Shown: positions 10,561 to 22,930 of the stretch, piece by piece
Position numbering within the stretch: the stretch's first letter is position 1
How the letters are laid out: each line of letters begins with the position of its first letter
Assembly: GCA_963932245.1 (NCBI GenBank)
Contig: OZ010746.1
Coordinates: 100,923,066 to 100,987,065, forward strand
Reading direction: 5' to 3'
Source of the DNA: Tachinus rufipes
Taxonomy: Eukaryota; Arthropoda; Insecta; Coleoptera; Staphylinidae
DNA length: 64,000 nucleotides
Notes under the pieces: model-generated
What the model saw: only the letters and a program-made list of their open reading frames with translations
Databases searched by the model: none
What the model was told of the DNA's origin: nothing
Made by a program: the position numbers and the translations under genes

Positions 10561-13500
10561 TAATTTATTAAGATTCAAATGATTTTAAAATGATTTTTAT
10601 AAATTTTTCATTAAATTTAAGTATGCTGAATCCAAAATTTTTAACCACAACTCAAAAATAAAATCTTGCAGGTTATTAAAGAAATTCAATTTAATTATCA
10701 ATATGAGCAACAATATTGTATAAATAAAGTTTTTTATTAAAAATAATAAAATTTGAAATGGTTTTTATGATTTTTTTAATAAATTTAAGTATGCTTAATA
10801 TAAAATTTTAAACTAGAACTCAAAAATCCGGCTGGTTATTAAAAAAATTCAATTTTATTAACAAAAGGAACAAAAATTTTGTATAATTTAGGTTTTCTAT
10901 CAAAAATAAAATTTCCCGAATAGGTTTTTATGATTTTTTTAATAAATTTAAGTATGCTGAATCCAAAATTTTAAACTAGAACTCAAAAATCCGGCTGGTT
11001 ATTAAAAAAATCAATTTAATTAACAAAACAAACAAAAATTTTGTATAAATTAGGTTTTCTATCATAAATAAAATTTCCCGGAATGGTTTTTATGATTTTT
11101 TTAATAAATTTAAGTATGCTGAATCCAAAATTTTAAACTAGAACTCAAAAATCCGGCTGGTTAATAAAAAAATTTAATTTAATTAACAAAACAAACAAAA
11201 AATTTCTATAATTTAGGTTTTCTATCAAAATAAAATTTCCCGGAATGGTTTTTATGATTTTTTTAATAAATTTGAGTATGCTGAATTTAAAATTTTAAAC
11301 TAGAACTCTAAAATCCGGCTGGTTATTAAAAAAATTTAATTTAATTACCAAAACGAACAAAATTTTTGTATATTTAAGGTTTTCTATCAAAAATAAAACT
11401 TCCCGGAATGGTTTTTATGATTTTTTTAATAAATTTAAGTATGTTGAATTCAAATTTTCAAACAAAAACTTAAAAATCCGGCTAGTTATTAAAAAAAATT
11501 AATTTAATTAACAAAACGAGCAATAATTTTGTATAAATTAGGTTTTCTATTAAAAATAAAATTTTCCGAAATGTTGTTTATGATTTTTTTAATAAATTAA
11601 GTATGCTGAATTCAAAATTTTAAACTAAAACTCAAAAATCCGGCTGGTTATTGAAAAAATTCAGTTTAATTAAAAAACAAACAAAAATTTTGTATAAATT
11701 AGGTTTTCTATCAAAAATAAAATTTTCCGAAATGGTTTTTAAGATTTTTTTAATAAATTTAAGTATGCTGAATTCAAAATTTTAAATTAAATTTAAAAAA
11801 TCCGGCTAATTATTAAAAAAAATTAATTTAATTAACAAAACGAACAAAAATTTTGTATAAATTAGGTTTTCTATCAAAAATAAAAATTTTTGGAATGGTT
11901 TTTATGATTTTTTTAATAAATTTAAGTATGATGAATCTAAAATTTTAAACACAAACTCAAAAATCTTGCTGGTTATTGAAAAAATTCAATTTAATTAACA
12001 AAACGAACACAAATTTTGTATAAATTAGGTTTTCTATCAAAAATTAAATTTCCCGAAATGGTTATTATGATTTTTTTAATAAATTTAAGTATGCTGAATT
12101 CAAAATTTTAAACAAAAACTCAAAAATCCGGCTGGTTAGTAAAAAAAATCAATTTAATTAACAAAACGAACAAAAATTTTGTATAAATTAAGTTTTCTAT
12201 TAAAAATTAAATTTTCCGGAATGATTTTTATGATTTTTTTAATGAATTTAAGTATGCTGAATCTAAAATTTTAATCTAAAACTCAAAAATCCGGCCAGTT
12301 AATAAAAAAATTCATTTTAATTAACAAAATGAACAAAAATTTTGTATAAATTAGGTTTTCTATCAAAAATAAAATTTCCCGAAAAAGTTTTTATAATTTT
12401 TTTAATAAACTTAAGTATGCTGAATCCAAAATTTTAAATTAAAAATCAAAAATCCGGCTAATTATTAAAAAAAATTAATTTAATTAACAAAACGACTACA
12501 AATTTTGTATAAATTAGGTTTTCTATCAAAAATAAAATTTCCCGAAATGGTTTTTATGATTTTTTAATTAATTTAAGTATGCTGAATCCAAAATTTTAAA
12601 CAAGAACTTAAAAATCCGGCTGGTTATTAAAAAATTCAATTGATTTAACAAAACGAACAAAAATTTTGTATAAATTAGGTTTTCTATCAAAAATAAAAAT
12701 TTTCGGAATGGTTTTTATGATTTTTTTAATAAATTTAAGTATGTTGAATCTAAAATTTTAAACACAAACTCAAAAATCTTGCTGGTTATTGAAAAAATTC
12801 AATTTAATTAACAAAACGAACACAAATTTTGTATAAATTAGGTTTTCTATCAAAAATAAAATTTCCCGAAATGGTTTTTGATATTTTTTTTAATAAAATT
12901 AAGTATGCTGAATTCAAAATTTTAAACCACAACTCAAAAATCCGGCTGGTTATTAAAGAAATTTAGTTTAATTAACAAAACGAGCAAAAATGTTGTATAA
13001 ATTAGGTTTTCTATCAAAAATAAAATTTCCCGGAATAATTTTTATGATTTTTTTAATAAATTTAAATATGCTAAATCCAAAATTTTAAACATAAAATTAA
13101 AAATCCGGCTGGTTATTATAAAAATTTCATTTAATTAACAAAACGAATAAAAATTTTGTATAAATTAGGTTTTCTATCAAAAATAAAATTTCCCGAATTG
13201 GTTTTTTTAATTTTTTTAATAAACTTAAGTATGCTGAATCCAAAATTTTAAACTAAAACTAAAAAATCTGGCTGGTTATTAAAAAAATTTAGTTTAATTA
13301 ACAAATCAAACCAAAATTTTGTATTAATTAGGTTTTTTAATAGAAATAAAATTTCCCGAAATGGTTTTTATGATTTTTTTAATAAATTTAAGTATGCTGA
13401 ATCCAAAATTTTAATCTAGAACTCAAAAATTTGGCTAGTTATAAAAAAAATTATTTTAATTAACAAAACAAACAAAAATTTTGTATAATTTAGGTTTTCT

Positions 13501-16500
13501 ATCAAAAATAAAATTTCCCGGAATGGTTTTCATAAATTTTTTAATAAATTTAAGTATGTTGAATCAAAAATTTCAAACCACAACTCATAAATCCTGTTAA
13601 TTAATAAAGGAATTAAATTTAATTAATAATATGTGCAATATTTTTGTTTAAATTTGATTTTCCATGAAAAGTAAAATTTCCCAAATTGGTTTTTATGATT
13701 TTTTTAATAAAGTAAGTATGCTGAATCCAAAATTTTAAACTAAAACTCAAAAATCCGACTGGTTATTAAAAAAAAATCAGTTTAATTAAAAAAACAAACA
13801 AAAATTTTGTATAAATTAGGTTTTCTATCAAAAATAAAATTTTCCGAAATTGTTTTTATGATTTTTTTAATAAATTGAAGTATGTTGATTCTAAAATTTT
13901 AATCTAGAACTCAAAAATTTGGCTAGTTATAAAAAAAATCAATTTAATTAAGAAAACAAACAAAATTTTTGTATAATTTAAGTTTTTTATCAAAAATAAA
14001 ATTTCCCGGAATAGTTTTCATAAATTTTTTAATAAATTTAAGTATGCTGAATCTAAAATTTTAAACCACAACTCATAAATCCTGTTAATTAATAAAGAAA
14101 TTTAATTTAATTAATAATATGTGCAATATTTTTGTTTAAATTTGATTTTCTATGAAAAATAAAATTTCCCGAATTGGATTTTAAGATTTTTTTAATAAAC
14201 TAAGTATGCTGAATCCAAAATTTTAAACTAAAACTCAAAAATCCGGCTGGTTATTGAAAAAATTCAGTTTAATTAACGAAACGAACAAAGATTTTGTATA
14301 ATTTAGGTTTTCTATCAAAATTAAAATTTTCCGGAATGGTTTTTATGATTTTTTTAATAAATTCAAGTATGCTTAATCTAAAATTTCAAACAAAAACTTA
14401 AAAATCCGGCTGGTTATTAAAAAAATTTAATTTAATTAACAAAATGAACACAAATTTTGTATAAATTAGGTTTTCTATCAAAAATAAAATTGCCCGAAAT
14501 GGTTTTTATGATTTTTTTTTAATGATTTCAAGTATACTGAATTCAAAATTTTAAACTAGAACTCAAAAATCCGGCTGGTTATTAAAAAAATTCAGTTTAA
14601 TTAAAAAAACAAACAAAAATTTTGTATAAATTAGGTTTTCTATCAAAAATAAAATTTCCCGAATAGGTTTTTATGATTTTTTAATTGAATTAAGTATGCT
14701 GAATCCAAAATGTTAAACTAGAACTCAAAAATTCGGCTGGTTATTAAAAAAAATCAGTTTAATTAAAAAACAAACAAAAATTTTGTATAAATTAGGTTTT
14801 CTATCAAAAATAAAATTTTCCGAAATGGTTTTTAAGATTTTTTTAAAAAACTTAAGTATGCTGAATCAAAAATTTTTAATTAAAATTCAAAAATCCGGCT
14901 AATAGTTAATAAAAAAATTTAAATTAATTAACAAAACGAACAAAAATTTTGTATAAATTAGGTTTTCTATCAAAAATAAAATTTCCCTAAATGATTTTTA
15001 TGATTTTTTTAATAAATTAAGTATGCTGAATTCAAAATTTTAAACTAAAACTCAAAAATCCGGCAGGTTATTGAAAAAATTTATTTTAATTAAAAAAACT
15101 AACAAAAATTTTGTATAAATTAGGTTTTCTATCAAAAATAAAATTTTCCGAAATGTTTTTTATGATTTTTTTAATAAATTTGAGTATGCTGAATCCAAAA
15201 TTTTATTCTAGAACTTAAAAATTTGGCTAGTTATAAAAAAAATCAATTTAATTAACAAAACAAACAAAAATTTTGTATAAATTAGGTTTTCTATCAAAAA
15301 TAAAATTTCCCGAATTGGTTTTTAAGATTTTTTTAATAAATTTAAGTATGCTTAATCCAAAATTTTAAACTAGAACTCAAAAATCTAGCTGGTTATTAAA
15401 CCAATTTAATTTAATTAACAAAACAAACAAAAATCTTGTAAAAATTAGGTTTTCTATCAAAAATAAAATTTTCCGAAATGGTTTTTATAATTTTTTTAAT
15501 AAATTCAAGTATGCTTAATCCAAAATTTTAAATAAAAACTTAAAAATCCGCTAGTTTAAAAAAAAATTCAATTTAATTAACAAAACGAACACAAATTTTG
15601 TATAAAATAGGTTTTCAATCAAAAATAAAATTTCCCGATTTGTTTTTTTTTTTAATTTTTTTTAATAAACTTAAGTATGCTGAATCCAAAATTTTAAACT
15701 AGAACTTAAAAATCATGTTCGTTATAAAAAAAATTTAATTTAATTAACAAAACGAACAAAAATCTTGTATAAATTAGGTTTTCTATCAAAAATAAAATTT
15801 CCCGGAATGGTTTTTGTGATTTTTTTATTAAATTTAAGTGTGCTGAATCCAAAATTTCAAACTAGAACTTAAAAATCCGGCTGGTTATTAAAGAAATTCA
15901 ATTTAATTAACAAAACGAGCAATAATTTGTATAAATTAGGTTTTTTGTTAAAAATAAAAATTTCCAAAATGGTTTTTATGGTTTATTTAATAATTTGATT
16001 CCAAAATTTTTAAACCACAAATCAACAATCGGGCTGGTTATTAAAAAAAATCAATTAATTTAACAAAATGAACAAAAATTTTGTATAAATTAGGTTTTCT
16101 ATCAAAAATAAAATTTCCCGAAATGGTATTTATGATTTTTTAATAAATTTAAGTATGCTGAATCCAAAATTTTAAACTAGAAATTTTGTATAAATTAGGT
16201 TTTCTATCAAAAATAAATTTTTCCGGAATGGTTTTTATGATTTTTTTAATAAATTTAAGTATGCTGAATCTAAAATTTTAAACTCAAAATACCGGCTGGT
16301 TATTAAAAAAATTTAATTTAATTAACAAAACGATCAACAATTTTGTATAAATTAAGTATTCTATCAAAAATAAAATTTTCCGAAAGGGTTTTTGTAGACT
16401 TTTTTTATAAATTTAAGTATGCTAAATCCAAAATTTTAAACTAAAACTCAAAAGTTTGGCTGGTTATTAACAAAAAATAATTTAATTAACAAAACGAACA

Positions 16501-19215
16501 AAAATTTTGTATAATTTAGGTTTTTTATCAAAAATAAAATTTTCCGGAATGGTTTTTATGATTTTTTTAATTAATTCAAGTATGTTGAATCCAAAATTTT
16601 AAACACAATTTAAAAAATCTTACTGGTTGTTAAAAAAATTCAATTTAATTAACAAAACAAACACAAATTTTGTATAAATTAGGTTTTCTGTAAAAAATAA
16701 AACTTTCCGAAATGGTTTTTATGATTTTTTTAATAAATTTAAGTATGCTGAATCTAAAATTTTAAACCACAACTCATAAATCTTGTTATTTAATAAATAA
16801 AAATAATTTAATTAAAAAAATGTGCAATATTTTTGTTTGAATTTGATTTTCTATGAAAATTAAAATTTTTCGAATTGGTTTTTATGATTTTTTTAATAAA
16901 TTAAGAATGCTGAATTCAAAATTTTAAACTAAAACTCAAAAATCCAGCTGGTTATTGAAAAAATTCAGTTTAATCAAAAAACAAACAAAAATTTTGTATA
17001 AATTAGGTTTTCTATCAAAAATAAAATTTTCCGAAATGGTTTTTAAGATTTTTTTAATAAACTTAAGTATGCTGAATCCAAAATTTTTTAATTAAAATTC
17101 AAAAATCCGGCTAATTATTAAAAAAATTTAATTTAATTAACAAAACGAACAAAAATTTTGTATAAATTAGGTTTGCTATCAAAAATAAAATTTTCCGGAA
17201 TGGTTTTTATGATTTTTTTAATAAATTCAAGTATGCTGAATCCAAAATTTTAAACTAGAACTTAAAAATCCGGCTGGTTATTGAAAAAATTTAATTTTAT
17301 TAAGAAAACGAACAAAAATTTTGTTTAAATTAGGTTTTCTATCAAAAATAAAATTTTCCAAAATTGTTTTTAAATTTGTTTTAATAAAATAGTATGCTGA
17401 ATCTAAAATTTTAAACCACAATTCAAAAATCCGGCTGGTTAATAAAAAACTCAATTTATTTAACAAAATCAGCAATAATTTTGTATAAATTAAGTTTTCT
17501 ATCAAAAATTAAATTTTCCAAAATGGTTTTTATGATTTGTTTAATAAATTTAAGTATGCTGAATTCAAAATTTTAAACTAGAACTCAAAAATCCGGCTGG
17601 TTATTTAAAAAATTTAATTTAATTAACAAAACAAACAAAAATTTTGTATAAATTAAGTTTTCTATCAAAACTAAAAAATTTTTAAATGGTTTTTATGATT
17701 TTCTTATAAATTTAAGTCTGTTGAATCCAAAATTTAAAACTAGAACTCAAAAATCCAGCTGGTTATTAAAAAAATTCAATTTAATTAACAAAACGAACAA
17801 AAATTTTGTATAATTTAGGTTTTCTATTAAAATTAAAATTTTCCGGAATGGTTTTTATAATTTTTTTTATAAAGTATGCTGAATTAAAAATTTTAAACTA
17901 AAACTCAAAAATCTTGCTGATTATTTAAGATATTCAATTTAATTATCAAAATGTGCATAATTTTTGTTTAAATTTGTTTTTCCATGAAAAATAAAATTTT
18001 CCAAAAGCGTTTTTATAATTTTTTTAATAAATTTAAGTATACTGAATCTAACATTTTAAATCGCAACTCAAAAATTTTAATAATTATTACATAAATTCAA
18101 TTTAATTTACAAAATGTGCAATATTTTTGTATAAATTAAGTTTTCCATAAAAAATAAAATTTTCCAATATTATTTATAATTTTTTCAATAAATTTAAGTA
18201 TGCTAAATCCAAAATTTTTAATCGCAACTCAAACATTCTGTTAATTATTACAGAAATTCAATTTAATTAACAAAATGTGCAATATTTTTATTTAAATTTA
18301 ATTTTTCATAATAAATAAAAAAATTCAAAATTGTTTTTATAATTTTTTTAATAAAATTAAGTATGTTGAATCTAAAATTTTAAATTGCACTTAAAAAATC
18401 CTGCTGGTTTTTACAGAAAATCAATTTAATTAACAAAATGTGCATTATTTTTGTATAAATTTGGTTTTTATAGAAAATAAAAAAATTCAAAATTGTTTTT
18501 TTAATTTTTTTCAATAAAATTAAGTATGCTGAATTTAAAATTTTAAGTTTTAATTTAAAAATCCTGCTAATTATTACAAAAATTTAATTTAATTAACAAA
18601 ATGTGCAATATTTTTGTTTAAATTTGATTTTTCATAAAAAATTAAAAAAATAAAAATTGTTTTTATAAATTTTTCAATAAAATTGAGTATGCTGATTCTA
18701 AAATTTTAAATCGCAACTCAAAAAACCTGCAAAATTTTTGCTAATTATTACAGAAATTCAATTTAATTAACACAATGTGCAATATTTTTGTTTAAATTTA
18801 ATTTTCTATGAAAATAAAAAATTTCAAAAATGTTTTTATAATTTTTTCAATAAATTTAAGTATGCTGAATCTAAAATTTTAAATTGCAACTCAAAAATAT
18901 TGCTAAATATTACCTAAATTTAATTTAGTTAACAACATGTGCAATATTTTTGTTTAAATTTGATTTTCCATAAAAAATAAAATTTTCCAAAATTGTTTTT
19001 AAATTTTTTTTTATAAATTCAAGTATGCTGAATCCAAAAATTCAAACTGTAACTTAAAAATCTAGCTAGTTATTACAGAAACTCAATTTAATTAACAAAA
19101 GGAGCAATAATTTTACATAAATTAAGTTTTCCATAAAAAATACAAATTTCCAAAATTGTTTTATAATTTTTTCAATCAATTCAAGTATTTAGAATTAAAA
19201 AATTTCAAATCACAA
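10560..19215 (+). repeat. Sat-162: long tandem array of ~162-bp AT-rich monomers
   Basis: The landmark CCGGCTGG falls at 10,828, 10,991, 11,153 and 11,315, giving a period of about 162-163, so the array holds about 53 head-to-tail copies. Each monomer runs CAAAAATCCGGCTGGTTATT, AATTTAATTAACAAAACGAA, TTTTGTATAAATTAGGTTTT, CTATCAAAAATAAAATTTCC, CGGAATGGTTTTTATGATTT, TTTTAATAAATTTAAGTATG, CTGAATCCAAAATTTTAAAC. The centre is more homogeneous, while the first ~150 bp and the last ~1.3 kb (from about 17,930) are more diverged. The right end is dominated by a variant with AAATGTGCAATATTTTTG replacing the central segment. There is no credible open frame; the 75-aa minus frame at 17,278 is repeat. Confidence 0.95.
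16171..16190 (+). repeat. Deletion junction inside Sat-162
   Basis: AAACTAGAAATTTTGTATAA joins the end segment of one monomer (AAACTAGAAC) directly to the middle of the next (AAAATTTTGTATAA). About 75 bases that hold the CCGGCTGG motif are missing. Confidence 0.7.
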
Positions 19216-20639
19216 CTCATATGACTTCTGAGGCAATGTAAAATAAAAGTAAGAATAAAGATGTTATGTCAATTCTGAAATGATAAATAAAATGTTAACA
19301 ACTTTGAACAAGATGTTTGCATGGCATTATTGGCATTCATACCACAAATAATAGTTTATTTAAATTAATCAAACTTATGCATAACAATAAAAGAATCGTC
19401 GAATGTATGCAAATAATCATTTACATGCAACGTTTTACTGGCAAATCTTGCAATTATCTAATGAAGTAAACTTAATTCCTTTGGTCCCTGGTGTGTCCTA
19501 CAGTGACCTAGTCATAAAGGACATTCAGTACTTAAAACCCCAAGCCGCAATAATCCTCAACTCGGCTCAAATAACCAGCTGAAAATATCGTCGCTGTCAA
19601 GATAAATTATCCCTCATCAAAAACTTAAATAGTACACTTTGTTAACTCCATACTAGTTATCTTAAAAGACGTGAAATCTTATAATTAGCATACAAAATAA
19701 ATTTCAAAGTATTTTTCAATATATGAAGAAATTGTTGTAAATTTACGGTGCAGCAGAAATGAAGCGCTTATTTGCAGTAACAATTTTTAAGAGAGGAAAA
19801 ATATCTGTGTCACTACAATAAATATTTTCGTAGAGAAGTTTTACTGCGAGTAATAACCTCCGAGTGCTTTATTGAAGGAAAACTTTTTTAAACAAAATTA
19901 AATAAAATAATTGGATAAAAATAATATAAATCAGAACCAATTTATTACTATTAAAGCAATAAATAAACTACGGAAATCAATTGACCACATATTTGTTTCA
20001 CCATTATTTTCCGATCCATAATTGTAATATTTCTCATAAGAACATCTCGTATATCGAAACTGATTTATAGTGTTATTTAATAAGAAAAAGTGGTCTCGGG
20101 ATATGTGCAATAAAAATTAATTGATATGTTGCGAATTACCAGTTGCTGCACAGATAAATGACTAACACAATTATTTCATTTATAAGAAACGGAATTTAGG
20201 AGCATCGCGTGTCGCAGTCACATACAATTATATAGATTGTATATATGAAAAAATATTATTCACTAGGAAATTCCAATTTGTGTAGATTGTTATCGATTCG
20301 AAATTCCATTCTAATTTATTTAGATAAATATGTGGCTGTCAATTTGATAAATGGGATCCCCTGTGCATTTTATATATTTTTTTCAATAATTTGAAAAATA
20401 TTTAGATTATGTTATTTATTTGTGCTGTGGAGTGGAGCATCGTGATTTATATCAATCTCAGAGATTATACAAATTATTCAGATGTTTATTATAATTTTAA
20501 ATTAATAATTTGTCAAAATAATAAATGATAAATTAATAAAAGTTGGATGTGATAATATCTAAATAAAATTGTTATAATTGTAATAATTGCTTACTACAGT
20601 ATATGGTAGGAGTTTTTGTTATTCTTTAGTCAGAAATAT
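19216..20639. other. AT-rich non-coding spacer
   Basis: Unique-looking sequence with somewhat higher complexity than the satellites. No RNA gene or coding exon was recognised. Confidence 0.45.
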
Positions 20640-21175
20640 GTGAATTTACTCGGAATGTAATAACCTTCCTGGGAATTGCTTTGAAACAGTAAGGGTTTAA
20701 GTCAAACTTTTATTAAAATGTTCTGGTTTCTAAGGTTGCAAATAGGTCTTTAAAGCCCGGCTGTCCAGGTGATTGCAAAATACGTAGTTTTGGCTATTGC
20801 GTTGGCAACTTAAGCGGTACTGGTTGCTGCTTAGAAGTAAGACAAGTTTGTTTGATTAGATTTGTTTTTAGTTTTAAGGCATGAAAAACTAGCAATATTT
20901 TCAGCCCTATTTTTTCTACAGACTTTCCGGAAAATGTTTTCAAACAGTTAGAGTTTTTGGTCAAACTTTTAACAATTTTTTTGGTTTTTGTTCAGATGCA
21001 TTAAGGTAGTTGCAAGTTGGGTAAAGCCTTCAAGCTCCGGTTGTCCAGATAGTAGCAAACCTATTTCTTGTTATTGCGTTGATAATTTTAGCAATATTGG
21101 TTGCTGCTTGGAAGTAAGACAAGTTTGCTTGTTGAGATTTGCTCTCTCTTAGTTTTAAGAAAGAAAGGAATGCTC
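20640..21175 (+). repeat. Two-copy diverged tandem duplication (~250 bp)
   Basis: Copy 1 (about 20,665-20,890) and copy 2 (about 20,920-21,175) share, in order, a TTT(G/C)AAACAGT block, GTCAAACTTTTA, GGTTGCAA/AGTTGCAA, CCCGGCTGTCCAG versus CTCCGGTTGTCCAG, TATTGCGTTG, ATTGGTTGCTGCTT, GAAGTAAGACAAGTTTG and TTAGTTTTAAG. The spacing is about 255-275 bases. No coding potential was seen. Confidence 0.75.
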
Positions 21176-21571
21176 AGGCATTATTTTCTGCATATGTAAA
21201 CATATTTTTCTAAATCATTTTAGAAAATTTACAATTTTTTTGGAATTTTGTCAAATAGTCTAAAACGGATAGAGAACAAGACCAAAATTTGTCGAAAACT
21301 GATTCAAAAGTTGAATTATTTTAATTGTCAAAGTTTGGGACAAATAAATCTAATAACTCAATAAACTCTGAGATAGCCAGTATGTACTAACGACTAACAT
21401 TAATTATCGATTGCAACTTTGTTATTTAGTTGGGAAACTTAAGTGCCATACCTTACAGATCTTTAACTAATCAGAGATTTGCTTAACAATTTTCGGTTCA
21501 AGTGCTTAATAGACCTGACAAGTTGGTGACAACTACCAACTTTGTTAAAAATTGCTAAAGAGTTTGAAAGG

Positions 21572-21674
21572 TATTTAGGTTTGCTTTCTAGATTTTGTTC
21601 TAGCTCAACTTGTAGTTAGGTTTTTGGTAACTACAACTTGAGCTAAAACAAAATTTTAAAAACAAACCTAAATA
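21572..21674. repeat. Long inverted repeat (~47-bp arms, 9-base loop)
   Basis: The left arm, TATTTAGGTTTG..TTTTGTTCTAGCTCAACTTG..TAGTTA (21,572-21,618), is followed after a 9-base loop (21,619-21,627) by TAACTACAACTTGAGCTAAA..ACAAAAT..CAAACCTAAATA (21,628-21,674). Only a few mismatches are seen over the arms, with weaker symmetry beyond. As RNA it would fold into a single long hairpin. It could be a small fold-back element, a miRNA-like hairpin or a recent inverted duplication. Confidence 0.8.
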
Positions 21675-21724
21675 GCAACAAATCTTTTAACCAACTAAGA
21701 ACCATCAACTAGCCAGCTTTACTG

Positions 21725-22145
21725 GTTGGTACCGTTTCTAAGGAAGTAAAAGTTTTTTAGTAACTCAATGAACTTAAAACTTCAAAAATAAAATGTCTTA
21801 GCAAATAAATGTGAGCTTGCAGCTCTACGCTTTTATTGCTGAACCATTAATGTTTCTAATGAGATTAAACATTTTTTAGTACCTCAATGAGCTTAAATCT
21901 ACTACAATGTGAAACGTTCCAGTGGTGGAACTCCCGTGTCTTGTTTTGCTATCGAATTGAATCGGCCGATGTCATTGTGACGTAGTACTCGATTCTATAA
22001 CCGTATGAATAGATATGATAGAGTGACTTTTCTGACGTCATTTTTCTATCAAAAGCAATGCGATACTCACATCATAGTGCCAGCACAGTTTAAGCAAATG
22101 CGAGTTTGCAGTTCCATGCTATCATTGCTGAACAGAGAGGGTTAT
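21725..22145 (+). repeat. Local duplications in spacer
   Basis: The phrase GTTTCTAA..GTTTTTTAGTAACTCAATGA (about 21,737-21,772) recurs as GTTTCTAA..ATTTTTTAGTACCTCAATGA (about 21,851-21,890). AAATGTGAGCTTGCAGCTCT (about 21,805) recurs as AAATGCGAGTTTGCAGTTCC (about 22,096), each followed by an ATTGCTGAAC word. The units are diverged and partial. Confidence 0.55.
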
Positions 22146-22283
22146 TGGCTGGGTATCCAAAAATAAACTTCCAAATTTATCAGCAAAAAGTGTACTAAAA
22201 ACTGAATAACACAAATCTTTTCAAGTACTTGAGAGAAAAAATTAGGGAGTGCCAGCATTCAGATGACTAGGACCTAGCAGGTA

Positions 22284-22634
22284 ATGATCAAAATTGAGAA
22301 TTTTTTTTGCGATGTTGTACCAATACAAGGAATTTTGGCAAACGTTAATTATGCTTTAACGAAACAACTAATTACATTGTCTGGACTGTGTGTTTGGCAA
22401 AGTTTGTTGTATATGGATGATGTTTTAGAAAGAGTTCTAGTTCACTGTAGAATAAACTCTTCTTCTTACCTGATAATGAGGAAATTGGAAATCATCAATG
22501 CTATTTTTACTGTGTTTGTTGCTGTTTTAAATACTTCTATTGTATTCCATTTGTGTTATTTGAGCAAATTTTTCAGTCACAAAGTTTTGCGTCTTTCTAC
22601 TATTTGTTTCTTTTTTTATTTTTCCCTTCAATAA
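22284..22634 (+). other. Open frame of 116 codons, unrecognised, probably not a gene
   Basis: An uninterrupted plus-strand frame of 116 codons stands out in such AT-rich, stop-rich DNA. The predicted peptide is hydrophobic at its C-terminal half (around residues 70-116, rich in Ile/Val/Phe/Leu), which could resemble one or two membrane segments but may only reflect T-rich sequence. I recognise no family motif, there is no clear Kozak context or splice structure, and the adjacent 22,553-22,747 frame is an overlapping alternative. It is listed so that it can be tested, not as a supported gene. Confidence 0.15.
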
Positions 22635-22902
22635 TAATTTGGAGAATTGTGTATTTTGGTCTCTTAGTTACATGTACATGTAGTATTCTGGTTTTACTAC
22701 TAAGAAGTATTTCTATCCTTCTTAGCACCTCAATTTTTGTCATATGATCAGCTCAGGGTATTCTCAATAATTGTACTGACTCCTAATCATGCTATAGATA
22801 TATTATTATTTTTTTTACTGTTAAGTTAAACTAAATTGAATGAATGTTTTGTTCTAAATTAAATTAAAATTATCCTGTAATAAGTTTATAAAACTGTTGG
22901 AT

Positions 22903-22930
22903 AATAAATAAATAAATAAATAAATAAATA
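22903..22930 (+). repeat. (TAAA)n microsatellite at the edge of Sat-180
   Basis: A short uninterrupted TAAA tract of about seven units ends immediately before GAGTATTCTACCCACCC, where the Sat-180 array begins. Confidence 0.9.

Noticed and set aside
22284..22747. A small membrane-protein gene
   Set aside because: The hydrophobic character follows from T-rich sequence. There is no family motif, no splice structure and an overlapping alternative frame; kept only as a low-confidence note.
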